DNA of 64,000 bases from Oxalobacteraceae bacterium AB_14. Lineage in GTDB: Bacteria; Pseudomonadota; Gammaproteobacteria; Burkholderiales; Burkholderiaceae_D. A program made the translations under genes and the position numbers. Positions 55,688 through 63,988 of the stretch are shown here, piece by piece (the first letter of the stretch is position 1; each line of letters opens with the position of its first letter). The DNA is taken from contig KB906724.1 in NCBI GenBank assembly GCA_000381565.1, forward strand, positions 112,970-176,969, read 5' to 3'. The notes beneath the pieces are model-generated. The model was not told the DNA's origin and did no database searches. It saw only the letters and a list, made by a program, of their open reading frames with translations.

Positions 55688-55750
55688 TTTGAAAAATCGA
55701 AATGGGTTCCCTATTCATTGGCCAGCGCAGTTTCGATTTCAGGTGGCTAA

Positions 55751-56815
55751 CTAGAACCAGTTCAAGAGATGTACGGTGGCGCCCATGAGTGCAAGCATAG
55801 CCAAGGCAGTGCAGCCAACGATGACGGTTAATTTTCCTATTCTATCCGATGACTCCTTTAGAAGCCGAGCTGCCGTTTCTTGATCATTGGTCTGCCGCTG
55901 TGCGTATCCGGCTAATTCAGTCTTCAAGGCAAATAACTCCTTAGCGGTGTCGGAAATTTTCGAAGCTTGGGCGTTCAGTCCGTCTTCGATTGATCCGATC
56001 TTTTGCGTATATGCCTGCTCTTGCTTGTGCTGGTTTGCTACCGATGCTTGCAAGTCCTGCCGAAGCGGCGAAAGAGATTGATGGAAATCGGCTTTCGTTG
56101 CCTCATGCTCTGCCCGCAGAGAGGATTCGCTTACAAGTATCATCTGTTGATTCTCTTGGGCGAGCACCGTAAGCTCAGATCTGGTCTGTTTCTCAAAACT
56201 TGTGAGCCTGTCGTTCAATTCGGTCGACAAGGAAGCCATCCGGGACATCGTGTCGCCATGAAGGGCTTCCAAGTTTTGGGTACGTTCGGCGAATTGCTGC
56301 AACATGTCATTCTTGGTGCCTTTTATTTCCTTAGCTATTTCAATTAATTTCTGAGCACCGTCTTCAGTGAGCCCTTTGAGATCAAAATATTCTTTGACAA
56401 GTGTTTCAAGTTTCTCAGATTGTTCTGCCAGAACCTTATGTTGTTGTTGCAGCGTGCCGGCATGTTCCTCAATACCGTCCGCCTGTTTTTTTAGATCTTT
56501 TTGTTGGCTGTTCAACTGAGACTGCTGCTCAGTGAGCTTCTTGGACTGCATGATGCTAATCATCATGAGTTGGCCTATCGTTTTGGAAAATTCTGCTTGT
56601 ACCTCGGCGGAATCCAGATGTGCATCGCGCAACTTGTCGTTGTGCCACCAGCGCATCAAACGGTTCTTCTTTTCGTAATCTGATCTGAAGTTTTTCAGAT
56701 CGTCTAGTTTCCTATAATTGCTGCTGAAATCCCTATAGATGTTCTCCACTTCCAATTGCAGCAGTGCTTCATTGCTGACTTCGATTCTTGCGAGTTCGTT
56801 GATTAACTGCGACAT
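55751..56815 (-). CDS. Coiled-coil protein with C-terminal membrane anchor
   Basis: 354 residues, no recognised family. Residues about 85-325 are a long, Gln/Glu/Lys-rich coiled coil (for example QQSQLNSQQKDLKKQADGIE and LSTELNDRLTSFEKQTRSEL). One hydrophobic helix closes the protein (about 328-350, LTVIVGCTALAMLALMGATV) with LLNWF after it, so it should be tail-anchored in the inner membrane with the coil in the cytoplasm. GAGGTGCTAG precedes the ATG. It lies 37 bases after the HNH gene on the same strand, so the two form an operon. Low-GC codon use differs from the core genes. Function unknown; a structural or sensing partner of the HNH protein is inferred. Confidence 0.75.
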   Translation of the reverse strand: MSQLINELARIEVSNEALLQLEVENIYRDFSSNYRKLDDLKNFRSDYEKKNRLMRWWHNDKLRDAHLDSAEVQAEFSKTIGQLMMISIMQSKKLTEQQSQLNSQQKDLKKQADGIEEHAGTLQQQHKVLAEQSEKLETLVKEYFDLKGLTEDGAQKLIEIAKEIKGTKNDMLQQFAERTQNLEALHGDTMSRMASLSTELNDRLTSFEKQTRSELTVLAQENQQMILVSESSLRAEHEATKADFHQSLSPLRQDLQASVANQHKQEQAYTQKIGSIEDGLNAQASKISDTAKELFALKTELAGYAQRQTNDQETAARLLKESSDRIGKLTVIVGCTALAMLALMGATVHLLNWF

Positions 56816-56852
56816 CTAGCACCTCAATAATATTTTTCAAATGAAGTAGGAA

Positions 56853-58406
56853 TCAAAGAGACTTCAGCGCGTCCATGAGTAGTTTTTGCCGCTCGACCTG
56901 CGTGCTGATAATGTCGATCTGGGAATTGCGGCTTGTGATCGTGGCATTGGCATCCAGCGTGGCGGATTCAAGCTGGAACGACGAGATCGAATAACTACCC
57001 TGGATCTGCTCATATGCAAGCGCTGCGGCTTCGTACAGCTGCGAGTTACGATACTGGAGATCGAACCAATCTTGCAGCCGTTCCATTACGTTTGCTTGTG
57101 CTTGCGCACTGACTTCGTAGGCCTGAAGCAGTTCGGTACCAGTGGAGCTTAGCCAGTCGAAGAGACGATCAATTCCGTATATCACGAGAGACCCAATGAT
57201 GCCTGTCATGATGGCAGTCATGGCCGTAGCCAATATGTCCGCAATAGGGGCCAGAATTGGCATGCTCATGATGAATCCCTTGACCGACTCCTCCATCAGC
57301 ATGCCCAGGCCCGTAGTCACAACTGCGGCGATGATTTTGGCAACCGTGCGTGCGACTTCCATACCAGACATGCTCTCTGGAGGATTTACTATCATCTTGA
57401 TGGCTTTCCACAAGCTTTGCATGCTCTCGCGGATCAGCGAGACGATTTTCTTTGATGTGGTAATCAGATTGTTAATCAGGAAGGTCAACAGATTGCTGAC
57501 AAAACCTTGAATGCCACCTTCAATCAGTGCTTCAAGTGCAGCTTTCAATTTGTTAATAACGCGCTGCATTACCCTTTGGTTACTTTCAATAAGTTGATCG
57601 ATCAGGCTCCGCTCGTTATGCTTGTCTTGGAACAGCACCTTGATCTCTTGGAAGCTGCCATTGACGTACTCATGCAGCACAACGCCAAAGGCTTGACGCA
57701 CGGCGTTGCGCCCAGCCTCTTGTACCCCGGTGTTAAGCAGCTCCTGGCCGTGATACTTAAGCCGTTCTGAAGTATCTGGCAGTTTTTCTTTCAGAGATTC
57801 CTTTGCCTTGTCGAGCAGCGGATCGATGCGGGCTTTGTCAAATCCGTTTTCTGATGACATAGCTTCTTCAGGGGCTTTGCTGCCTTTGCTGCGGTTAGTT
57901 TTGTGCGTCGTGTAGTGCAGATTATCGCTTTCGGAACTGAGCTCCGTTCTGCCCTGTTTGTCTTTGATCCAGCCGCCCTGTGCATGTATATCCTTGACCG
58001 GGACAAGATGATCCAGCTCGGCATTCATCACTAGCTTACCTTTGCTGTTCTCCCGTTTGGTTGGCTCCTGCTTCCCTGTGTATTGATCGACGAATTCCTG
58101 GGAGGTCATGCTGCCGCTCTTATGTGCCTCCTTCATCTTCTCCCTTTTTGCGGCGGAGTAGTCGTAGTCGGCGCGATTTAATTCCTCTGAATCCTTTGCA
58201 AACAGACCTTGCTCAGCATTGTGTTGTGTCGTGACGTTGCCACCGTCCTTGTCGTCAAACATGCTAGGCGTTAGGCCAAATGGGCCTATGATCTGACGTA
58301 ACACTTCCTGTTTGCAGCTATCCATGAGCTGCTCCAATCGCTGTTCTCTGAGCACCGATTCACGAATGGGTTCGCTAGCGTCAGGCTGGCTTGGTGTTTT
58401 TTTCAT
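56853..58406 (-). CDS. HNH-nuclease-like domain fused to a membrane/pore-like C-terminal region
   Basis: 517 residues. Residues 125-177 contain an HNH-type motif: Asp132-His133 in AELDHLVPVKD, Asn162 in SDNLHYTTH and Asn171 in KTNRSKGSK, the order and spacing of the beta-beta-alpha metal nuclease. Residues about 295-335 and 350-412 are amphipathic to hydrophobic (FVSNLLTFLINNLI, VARTVAKIIAAVVTTGLGML, IADILATAMTAIMTGIIGSL), suggesting membrane segments. The last 100 residues are helical. No zinc cysteines are present. An AGGA site precedes the ATG. It is the first gene of the two-gene operon with the coiled-coil protein. No family name is recognised; nuclease activity is inferred from the motif. 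Confidence 0.75.
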   Translation of the reverse strand: MKKTPSQPDASEPIRESVLREQRLEQLMDSCKQEVLRQIIGPFGLTPSMFDDKDGGNVTTQHNAEQGLFAKDSEELNRADYDYSAAKREKMKEAHKSGSMTSQEFVDQYTGKQEPTKRENSKGKLVMNAELDHLVPVKDIHAQGGWIKDKQGRTELSSESDNLHYTTHKTNRSKGSKAPEEAMSSENGFDKARIDPLLDKAKESLKEKLPDTSERLKYHGQELLNTGVQEAGRNAVRQAFGVVLHEYVNGSFQEIKVLFQDKHNERSLIDQLIESNQRVMQRVINKLKAALEALIEGGIQGFVSNLLTFLINNLITTSKKIVSLIRESMQSLWKAIKMIVNPPESMSGMEVARTVAKIIAAVVTTGLGMLMEESVKGFIMSMPILAPIADILATAMTAIMTGIIGSLVIYGIDRLFDWLSSTGTELLQAYEVSAQAQANVMERLQDWFDLQYRNSQLYEAAALAYEQIQGSYSISSFQLESATLDANATITSRNSQIDIISTQVERQKLLMDALKSL

Positions 58407-58608
58407 GGCAAATCCTGTGTGTTGGGCGCAAAAGCTCTGTGCAACTCTCGCTGCTTTCTAAATTATCTATTCCCCCAAGCATAACAGTACATGCATTCAA
58501 GAAATACTCACTTTGTAACGTTTTTATTTTTCTTAGCGGAATATTCTGTGTTGTCTGTTTACGTTTTTCCATGGATGGTTCCTGTATTGCAATCAACGAG
58601 GAATCGGC

Positions 58609-59013
58609 ATGGATATCTATCAACAAAACTACCGCAAGCTGCTTCAACTTCTCCCAGGCTTACATGACATGAACGGACCAGCCAAACTCATCGCACTCGG
58701 CCACAACGATGTCAATATCGATGTGATCGAGCGGCACAAGCACCGCTTGGTCCTGCGCATGAGTCACTATCTCGAACGCCTGCACGGCGCTGCGATTCCT
58801 GACCCGGACATGACCATCGAAGTGTATTTGCTGGCCGAAACGGTCGGAGTTTTGACGTACTGCGATTGCTTCGGTTCGCGGAAAGTGTTCTGCCCTGAGT
58901 TGATGGCTTTCAGCCCGCTGGCAAAAGCGGAGCTGAACCATTTCCTCAACCAGTGGCTGACTAAGATGATTGCTGACGAGCGACGTCAGCCGAAGGCCGA
59001 ATTTGTACGGTGA
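58609..59013 (+). CDS. DUF1249 (YqiB-like) protein
   Basis: 134 residues. The pattern YRKLLQLLPGL ... IDVIERHKHRLVLRMSHYLE ... MTIEVYLLAETVGVLTYCD ... ELNHFLNQWLTKMI matches DUF1249, to which E. coli YqiB belongs; YqiB is encoded between nudF and cpdA and its role is unclear. Here it stands alone, divergent from the HNH operon across a 202-base AT-rich gap that must hold both promoters. GAGGAATCGGC precedes the ATG. GC is lower than in core genes, so it appears to travel with the island. Confidence 0.75.
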   Translation: MDIYQQNYRKLLQLLPGLHDMNGPAKLIALGHNDVNIDVIERHKHRLVLRMSHYLERLHGAAIPDPDMTIEVYLLAETVGVLTYCDCFGSRKVFCPELMAFSPLAKAELNHFLNQWLTKMIADERRQPKAEFVR

Positions 59014-59337
59014 TAGCGGCGGCGTTTGTCGCCTGAGCGCCGTTTGCGTCACAAATGCGTAGGCTGTAATGTGTAAAATTTAGGTGGTTGAATTCGACAC
59101 GCTGTTGCTATTTGACGCCACGAGCATCAACACTGCAATCACAGAAACGCATGCGAGTTCGTAAATTTGCAAACGACCGGAATGCATACCCCATCTATCG
59201 TATGGGCGTAGCCATTGATGGTATGGTGAGAGGCAGTTCGCCGGAAGCAAGGAGGACGGGGAGCCGCTGGGCCGCCGCATGGTTCGTTGGTGCTGAGGTG
59301 TTGTGCCACGCGGATTCAAGCTTCGGGCGAACAGGCG
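59014..59337. other. Gene-free stretch in the island
   Basis: About 324 bases in which no convincing gene is seen. Short open frames exist on both strands but lack family resemblance and ribosome binding sites. It separates two convergent genes and has no obvious terminator hairpin. Confidence 0.4.
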
Positions 59338-60078
59338 TTAACTTGGCCGTGTGGAAGTGGGAAATGGCCATGCAATCGCCGGTGCCAATACGGTTTTCGA
59401 TGACGGCGCATCCACTATTGTATCTTTGACGCTAGATTTTCCAGCCGTAACTTCCAATTGTAGCTTTGATTTTTCACTGGTATGAAGCATTAAAGGGATT
59501 TCGCGGATAGCTATCAGCAAGTCATCGTTCCTTCCTTCAATAAAATCGCTGATGAGCTGCCAGGGGGAGGGATGACTCTGTACGAGTAATTTTCCAACGA
59601 AATTAAGAATGTTGACACGGAATTTTTGACTTTCCGAACGTAGAGCGGTTGCCGCTCTTTCATTTTTGGTTAGGATGCGCAGCCCTTCAATTCGGATCGA
59701 CTCGGCCACTATCCACGGTCCCAACCATTCGTACTTTCCTTCCGTAAGACGTTTCGCGGAGTATTCCGTCTGTTCGGAGAGGTGAACAATTGCCATTCCA
59801 AGCATCGTTTCGTTATCAAACTCTAGCGCTTGTTTAACCCCCTTAGCTTGCGCAGACAGTTTTTCCAGTTGGGCACGTTCCATCATGCCTGCTATCTTGC
59901 TTTCAATGTCACTCGCTAAGCGATCTATCTGAACTGCGACAACGTCAATGGCGTTGATCAACTGGATGTGATCAATCGAGGCCCCCACCGTAGTAGTCCC
60001 CGTGCCATCGCGGACAGAATCAAAGAAATTGCCAGCCAATTCCAACGCTTTGTCGATCAGCTTATCCGTAATGCCCAT
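59338..60078 (-). CDS. Hypothetical protein
   Basis: 246 residues, no family recognised. The N-terminus MGITDKLIDKALELAGNFFDSV is amphipathic. A helical middle (about 40-110) includes IDVVAVQIDRLASDIESKIAGMMERAQLEKLSAQAKGVKQAL, which looks coiled-coil-like, and the rest is mixed. There is no signal peptide or membrane helix. GAGAGGCAGGCA precedes the ATG. The final 20 residues are Pro/Ser/Thr-rich. Placement on the island beside other unknown genes suggests a mobile-element cargo gene. Confidence 0.65.
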   Translation of the reverse strand: MGITDKLIDKALELAGNFFDSVRDGTGTTTVGASIDHIQLINAIDVVAVQIDRLASDIESKIAGMMERAQLEKLSAQAKGVKQALEFDNETMLGMAIVHLSEQTEYSAKRLTEGKYEWLGPWIVAESIRIEGLRILTKNERAATALRSESQKFRVNILNFVGKLLVQSHPSPWQLISDFIEGRNDDLLIAIREIPLMLHTSEKSKLQLEVTAGKSSVKDTIVDAPSSKTVLAPAIAWPFPTSTRPS

Positions 60079-60215
60079 TGCCTGCCTCTCATGTCGTTGC
60101 AGGCAAAATTATGCCAGCACCAGTTCAAAGCTACAGCGTAGCACATTACATAGCGGAAAGTTTAGAGGATAGTTGAGCTGGTTGAGGTGGTAAGGCATTG
60201 TGTTTTAAGTTCGCA

Positions 60216-60233
60216 AGCCTGCACGTGCAGGCT
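60216..60233. repeat. 18-base perfect palindrome
   Basis: AGCCTGCAC/GTGCAGGCT is a perfect palindrome without loop. It lies 18 bases after the stop of the minus-strand gene at 60251. It lacks a T run on either side, so a protein-binding site is as likely as a terminator. Confidence 0.6.
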
Positions 60234-60250
60234 GGCGTGCAAATCAGTTC

Positions 60251-60652
60251 TCAGCCCAGCTTTGCCTTAACTAACTGATAGTAAGTGCTGGCACCGGCTG
60301 CGCTCAGCTTAGCTTCGGTCACGAACTGTTCCACGATCTGCTTGCGGGTCACGTCTTTTTGCTTGGACATGCGCAGGTAGATGGCGGAGGCGATTTCCAT
60401 CTTCGTCGGCGCCTTCGGTTTCTTCTCGGCTTTGACCGCAGGAGAAACACTAGCATCGCTTTTTCCTTGCGTCGCTGTCGTATCCGCCGTCGGCGTCGAT
60501 GAAATCGGCGTAGAGGCGTTTTTAATCGGTCCAGCTGCGCTTGGCGATGCAGGCGAAACAGCTTGCGGCGTGGCCGTCGCGGTGGAAGGTGCTGTCGATT
60601 TCTGATCGGTCGTTGCCTTGGGCAGTTCGGTTGCAGTAGTCTTAGCGTTCAT
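60251..60652 (-). CDS. Small protein with low-complexity N-terminus and helical C-terminal domain
   Basis: 133 residues. Residues 1-75 are almost only Ala, Thr, Ser and Pro (for example STAPSTATATPQAVSPASPS) and must be disordered. Residues 82-133 (KMEIASAIYLRMSKQKDVTRKQIVEQFVTEAKLSAAGASTYYQLVKAKL) look like a small winged-helix-type domain of the kind seen in regulators on integrative elements; this is a pattern judgement, not a named family. The start at 60652 has only a weak ribosome binding site. Function unknown. Confidence 0.65.
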   Translation of the reverse strand: MNAKTTATELPKATTDQKSTAPSTATATPQAVSPASPSAAGPIKNASTPISSTPTADTTATQGKSDASVSPAVKAEKKPKAPTKMEIASAIYLRMSKQKDVTRKQIVEQFVTEAKLSAAGASTYYQLVKAKLG

Positions 60653-61014
60653 GATGTAGGCTCGTTTGGTTAAGGAGCCTTTACCATCAACAGTTTTTCA
60701 CGACTAGGCAACGGTGTTACGCACCGCAGTATTTTAGGAGCCTCGGTTCACCCTATTCCAGGGCGGGAAACCGGGAACGTCCCACTCTTGCGTAGGTAGA
60801 GCGTTGCCGCCGTTGAGCGTGGGTTGGCCGAGGTATGGAGCCGGTCGGCATTGTTGCCGGTGGCCGGTCGCTCTGGCGGAGCGTCGGGCAGGCGCGGGAC
60901 GCGCCATGAACGGGCGAGCTCGCCTTCGCTCGGATCAATTCGCCCCCGCCGATGGATCGAACGCCGACAGGCAGGGCCTGCAGAAGCAAGACCAAGCCTG
61001 CTGGCGTTCTTGGG

Positions 61015-61212
61015 TCAGAATGGTTCGTTTGGGTATTTCCAGGGCTGCTCTGGGTCGTAAAGGCCGCGCGGCGCCGCCTCCTCGTGCCGCCTGATCTGAA
61101 CCGCATATTGCATTTCGCAATCGCGTGTGAGTTTGCGCAGGAACTGGACCAGCGTAGCTGCCCCTTCGTCACTCAAGTCACGCGGGATCCTGCGGTGCTG
61201 GTTCGGTTTCAT
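61015..61212 (-). CDS. Small accessory protein of the insertion element
   Basis: 65 residues, rich in Arg (PNQHRRIPRDLSDEGAATLV and TRDCEMQYAVQIRRHEE). Its ATG overlaps the ATPase stop by four bases, so it is translationally coupled. No named family is recognised, but a short gene at this place fits a third transposition or regulatory component. Confidence 0.55.
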   Translation of the reverse strand: MKPNQHRRIPRDLSDEGAATLVQFLRKLTRDCEMQYAVQIRRHEEAAPRGLYDPEQPWKYPNEPF

Positions 61213-62009
61213 CTGAGCTCCTCAATGGCTTGTTGCAGCAGGTCGTCCGGCAGATGATTCAATCCTTTGGGCACCGCCAGCCGCATGGCGGTGTGCAAGA
61301 TCCGCCCGGCGATGCGCGGCAAGCCCTTCGATGCCTGACGCAACACTTCCATGCCGGAATCGGCCAACAGGGTATGCTGGCAGCCCGAGGCCTTGAGGGC
61401 ATGGCCGATCAACAATGCGAAGCGCTCGCGCTCGACGACGGGCTTCAGTTGCACCCGCGCGGCGATGCGCCCGTGCAAGGCCGCATAGGGCGCGCGTTCG
61501 AGCGTTTGCGCCAGGCCGGGATGGCCCACCAGCCATACGGTGATCAGATCGCGCGCGTCGAACGCGAAGTTCAGGAACGCGGGCAGGTCGCGGAAGAACT
61601 CGACCGGCAGGTTCTGCGCCTCGTCGATGATCCACACCGGCAGCAACTGCTTGCCGTCGACCATCTCGGCGATGCGTTGCTTGATGTCACGCCACAGCTG
61701 CGCGCGCCGGTAGGATGGCTCGATGCCCAGCGCGCCGGCCAGGCTGCGGTACAGGTCGAGCCGTCCGAAGTCGGTCTCGGGCTGGTAGACGACCTGGTAG
61801 CGGTGCGGGTTGAGGGTGTCGCTCAGGCTGCGCAGCGCCGCCGTCTTGCCTACCCCGGGTTCGCCGGTGATGAGCCCGACACCGGGCGCCTGCAGCAGCC
61901 AGTTGAAGCGTTCGGACAGTTGCGCCAGCGCACCATCGTCCCACAGGTCCTTGCCTTCCTTACCCAGCGGCGGGTGGCGCAGTCCGAAGTGTTGGAGGTA
62001 CATGCTCAA
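61209..62009 (-). CDS. AAA+ transposition ATPase (ExeA/TniB/TnsC-like)
   Basis: 266 residues. Walker A is GEPGVGKT (49-56) and Walker B is VWIIDEAQNLP (about 123-133). The opening MYLQHFGLRHPPLGKEG resembles ExeA-type ATPases, and FLNFAFDARDLITVWLVGHPGLAQTLER follows the sensor region. In Tn7-, Tn5053- and IS21-type elements such ATPases select the target and activate the transposase. It starts by overlapping the transposase stop by four bases. The C-terminal helices match the family end. Confidence 0.88.
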   Translation of the reverse strand: MSMYLQHFGLRHPPLGKEGKDLWDDGALAQLSERFNWLLQAPGVGLITGEPGVGKTAALRSLSDTLNPHRYQVVYQPETDFGRLDLYRSLAGALGIEPSYRRAQLWRDIKQRIAEMVDGKQLLPVWIIDEAQNLPVEFFRDLPAFLNFAFDARDLITVWLVGHPGLAQTLERAPYAALHGRIAARVQLKPVVERERFALLIGHALKASGCQHTLLADSGMEVLRQASKGLPRIAGRILHTAMRLAVPKGLNHLPDDLLQQAIEELR

Positions 62010-63323
62010 TCCCCCTTCTTGCCGTGGTACCGCGCGAGCGCCATCTCGACCAGGTTGGGGCCGCTGCGCGGACCCGGTGCCGGCGGTTCCGGATCGGGTT
62101 TGCGCCGAACGCGGTGCAGGTTAGCATGCGCGTCCAGCCTGGTGGCCAAGCCCAGCATTGCGCCGGCTTCGTTCTCGACGCCGACCACCACGCCGGCATG
62201 CGGGTCAACCACCAGTCGCACCGTCTTGCCGGCCAGCTCGTAGGGCACCTCGAATCTGGCGCCCAGATACGACACCGTGCCGTCCTTGCGCACGTAGCGC
62301 TTGATCCGGTGGTGGAACATGGCGTCGAGCTGCGCCGCTAACTGGCCCAACGGCCGGATCTTCGGCAGATCCTGCTGGTAGCGCGCCAGCGGCGTCAACC
62401 CGGCCAGGCCCTCGTGCGGCGTGCGGTGGTAGATACCTTCGAGCCAGGCCCACAGGCGCGCGTTCAGGTCGGCCAAGTCGCCGATGCGGGCGGCGTCGAG
62501 TTCGCTCAGGAACTGGTCGCGCACGGTGCGATGCCAGCGCTCGATCTTGCCTTTGCCGGCCGGCTGGTACGGGCGGCAGTAAATGACGTGGATCTCCAGC
62601 CGCGCGCACAGCGCCTGCAGTGTGCCGGCCTTGTAGGCGGCGCCGTTGTCGACCACCAGCTTGATCGGCCGGCCACGCTTGAGCAGCGCCTGCTTGAGCA
62701 CCCCCTCGATGTCGAGCGCCGTCTCGCCCAGGCAGAAGGCGCTATGCGTTACCAGGCGCGAGGCGTCGTCGAACAGCGATACCAGATAGACCTTGCGCGG
62801 CTTGCCGTCGACGATGACGCGCGGCCCGTGCATGACGTCGCCGTACCAGATCGCGCCGGCCGACTCGGCCACGAAGCTGCGCTTCTCCTCGGGCTGACTC
62901 GACGAACCACTCATGCGCGCTATACCGTGGCCAGCCAGCAGGCGGTGGATCGCCGAGCGCGACAGGCTGTCCCTGGCCGCTTCGCCGCTCGTTTGCAGCA
63001 GTTGGCGGATCTGGCGGATCGATCTGCGCGGGTTGTCGCGTTTGGCTGCGACGATGGCTTCCTGGAGGGCGGGCGCGATCTTGGAGCGGCCGCGGTCTAT
63101 CCTCGTTTTCGGCGCCAGGCCGTCGATGCCCTCGCGCCGGCACTTGTAGAGCCAGCTTTCGATGGTCTTCTCGCCGGGTGCGGCGCGAGTTGGGGATCGC
63201 GTATTGGTGCTGGGCCAGTTCGCGCAGGGTGCGCTGCAGTTCGCCGCGTTCGAGGCGCTCGCGGCTGACCAGCGGCCCCAGCACGGATAGGCGGAACAAG
63301 GCGGTCGGATCGATCTGTTTCAT
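62006..63323 (-). pseudogene. DDE (Mu/TniA-like, rve) transposase interrupted by a one-base frameshift
   Basis: The N-terminus from ATG 63323 (MKQIDPTALFRLSVLGPLVS ... HQYAIPNSR) runs about 47 residues in one frame. Homologous sequence then continues in another frame as APGEKTIESWLYKCRREGID and onward through the helix-turn-helix to the catalytic core. One extra base near 63182 accounts for the shift. The core has the DDE triad: Asp in AIWYGDVMHG, Asp in KLVVDNGAAYK and Glu in QPAGKGKIERWHRTV. From 62914 an internal ATG could give a 302-residue fragment with the whole catalytic core. Whether this is decay, programmed shifting or a read error is open. Confidence 0.8.
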
Positions 63324-63451
63324 GGGTGCTCCTGTTGAGTTCGGGAGCTTTCATGGAAACCGATATCGGCTACCGGCGGCAGTGGGCAAAGTGTGTGGGT
63401 TGGGTAATTTGCGTGGCGGAACCTGTCTCCTGGTGGTTTCGGGTCAGCGTT

Positions 63452-63988
63452 TCATGGGACGGATATTTCCCGATCTGCCCATGCCATCGCATCGGCCAGC
63501 GACATCGCGACCATGCAAGCCGTCCAGAAGCGGGGACCCTCGCCACCGCGCCCCAGTTCTGGGAAGCGGCTGCGCAGGACGAAGGAAAGTGTCGACGTGC
63601 AGGCGTGCATCCAGTCGCGCCAGCGGCGCGCAGTGTGGTGTGCGACGCCGGCGCACATGGCCGCGCCGCGTAACGAAGCGCCGGCCAACAGGTCCAGCAG
63701 AACCCGCTGCTGTTTGGCCCACGGGTGCCAGCGACGCGGCGCGATGCACAGCGGCAAACGCGAACAGGTACGTCCGCATGGGCTGCAGCAAAAGCGTGTC
63801 ACCCGGACCGGATTGAGCGAGGCGGCGGCAGCACCATCGCGGTCCGGTTTGCGCTCGTAAAAGCCGTGCAGCCAGAGACCGGCCATACCGCAATGCGGGC
63901 AAGCGAACGGCCGATAGACTTCCGGCGCACGCGCCATTTGATCGATATGTTGGGGTAACGAAGGATTTACAGATAGAATTCGATGCAT
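63452..63988 (-). CDS. Zinc-ribbon protein associated with the insertion element
   Basis: 178 residues. Two CxxC-type pairs appear: FACPHCGMAGLWLHGFY and RFCCSPCGRTCSRLP, a zinc ribbon like those at the start of many transposases. The later ARRWRDWMHACTS and RSRFPELGRGGEGPRFW segments are helical and aromatic. No DDE triad is present, so it is an accessory DNA-binding protein rather than the transposase itself. It lies 128 bases upstream of the transposase gene on the same strand, and the window ends 12 bases before its ATG. Confidence 0.7.
   Translation of the reverse strand: MHRILSVNPSLPQHIDQMARAPEVYRPFACPHCGMAGLWLHGFYERKPDRDGAAAASLNPVRVTRFCCSPCGRTCSRLPLCIAPRRWHPWAKQQRVLLDLLAGASLRGAAMCAGVAHHTARRWRDWMHACTSTLSFVLRSRFPELGRGGEGPRFWTACMVAMSLADAMAWADREISVP

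Noticed and set aside
59088..59429. 113-codon plus-strand frame in the island
   Set aside because: Overlaps the end of a better supported minus-strand gene, has no ribosome binding site and no recognisable domain.
60753..61172. 139-codon minus-strand frame at the left end of the insertion element
   Set aside because: Overlaps the coupled 65-residue gene in another frame, is Arg/Pro/Ser-rich, and shows no family pattern; probably the non-coding left end.
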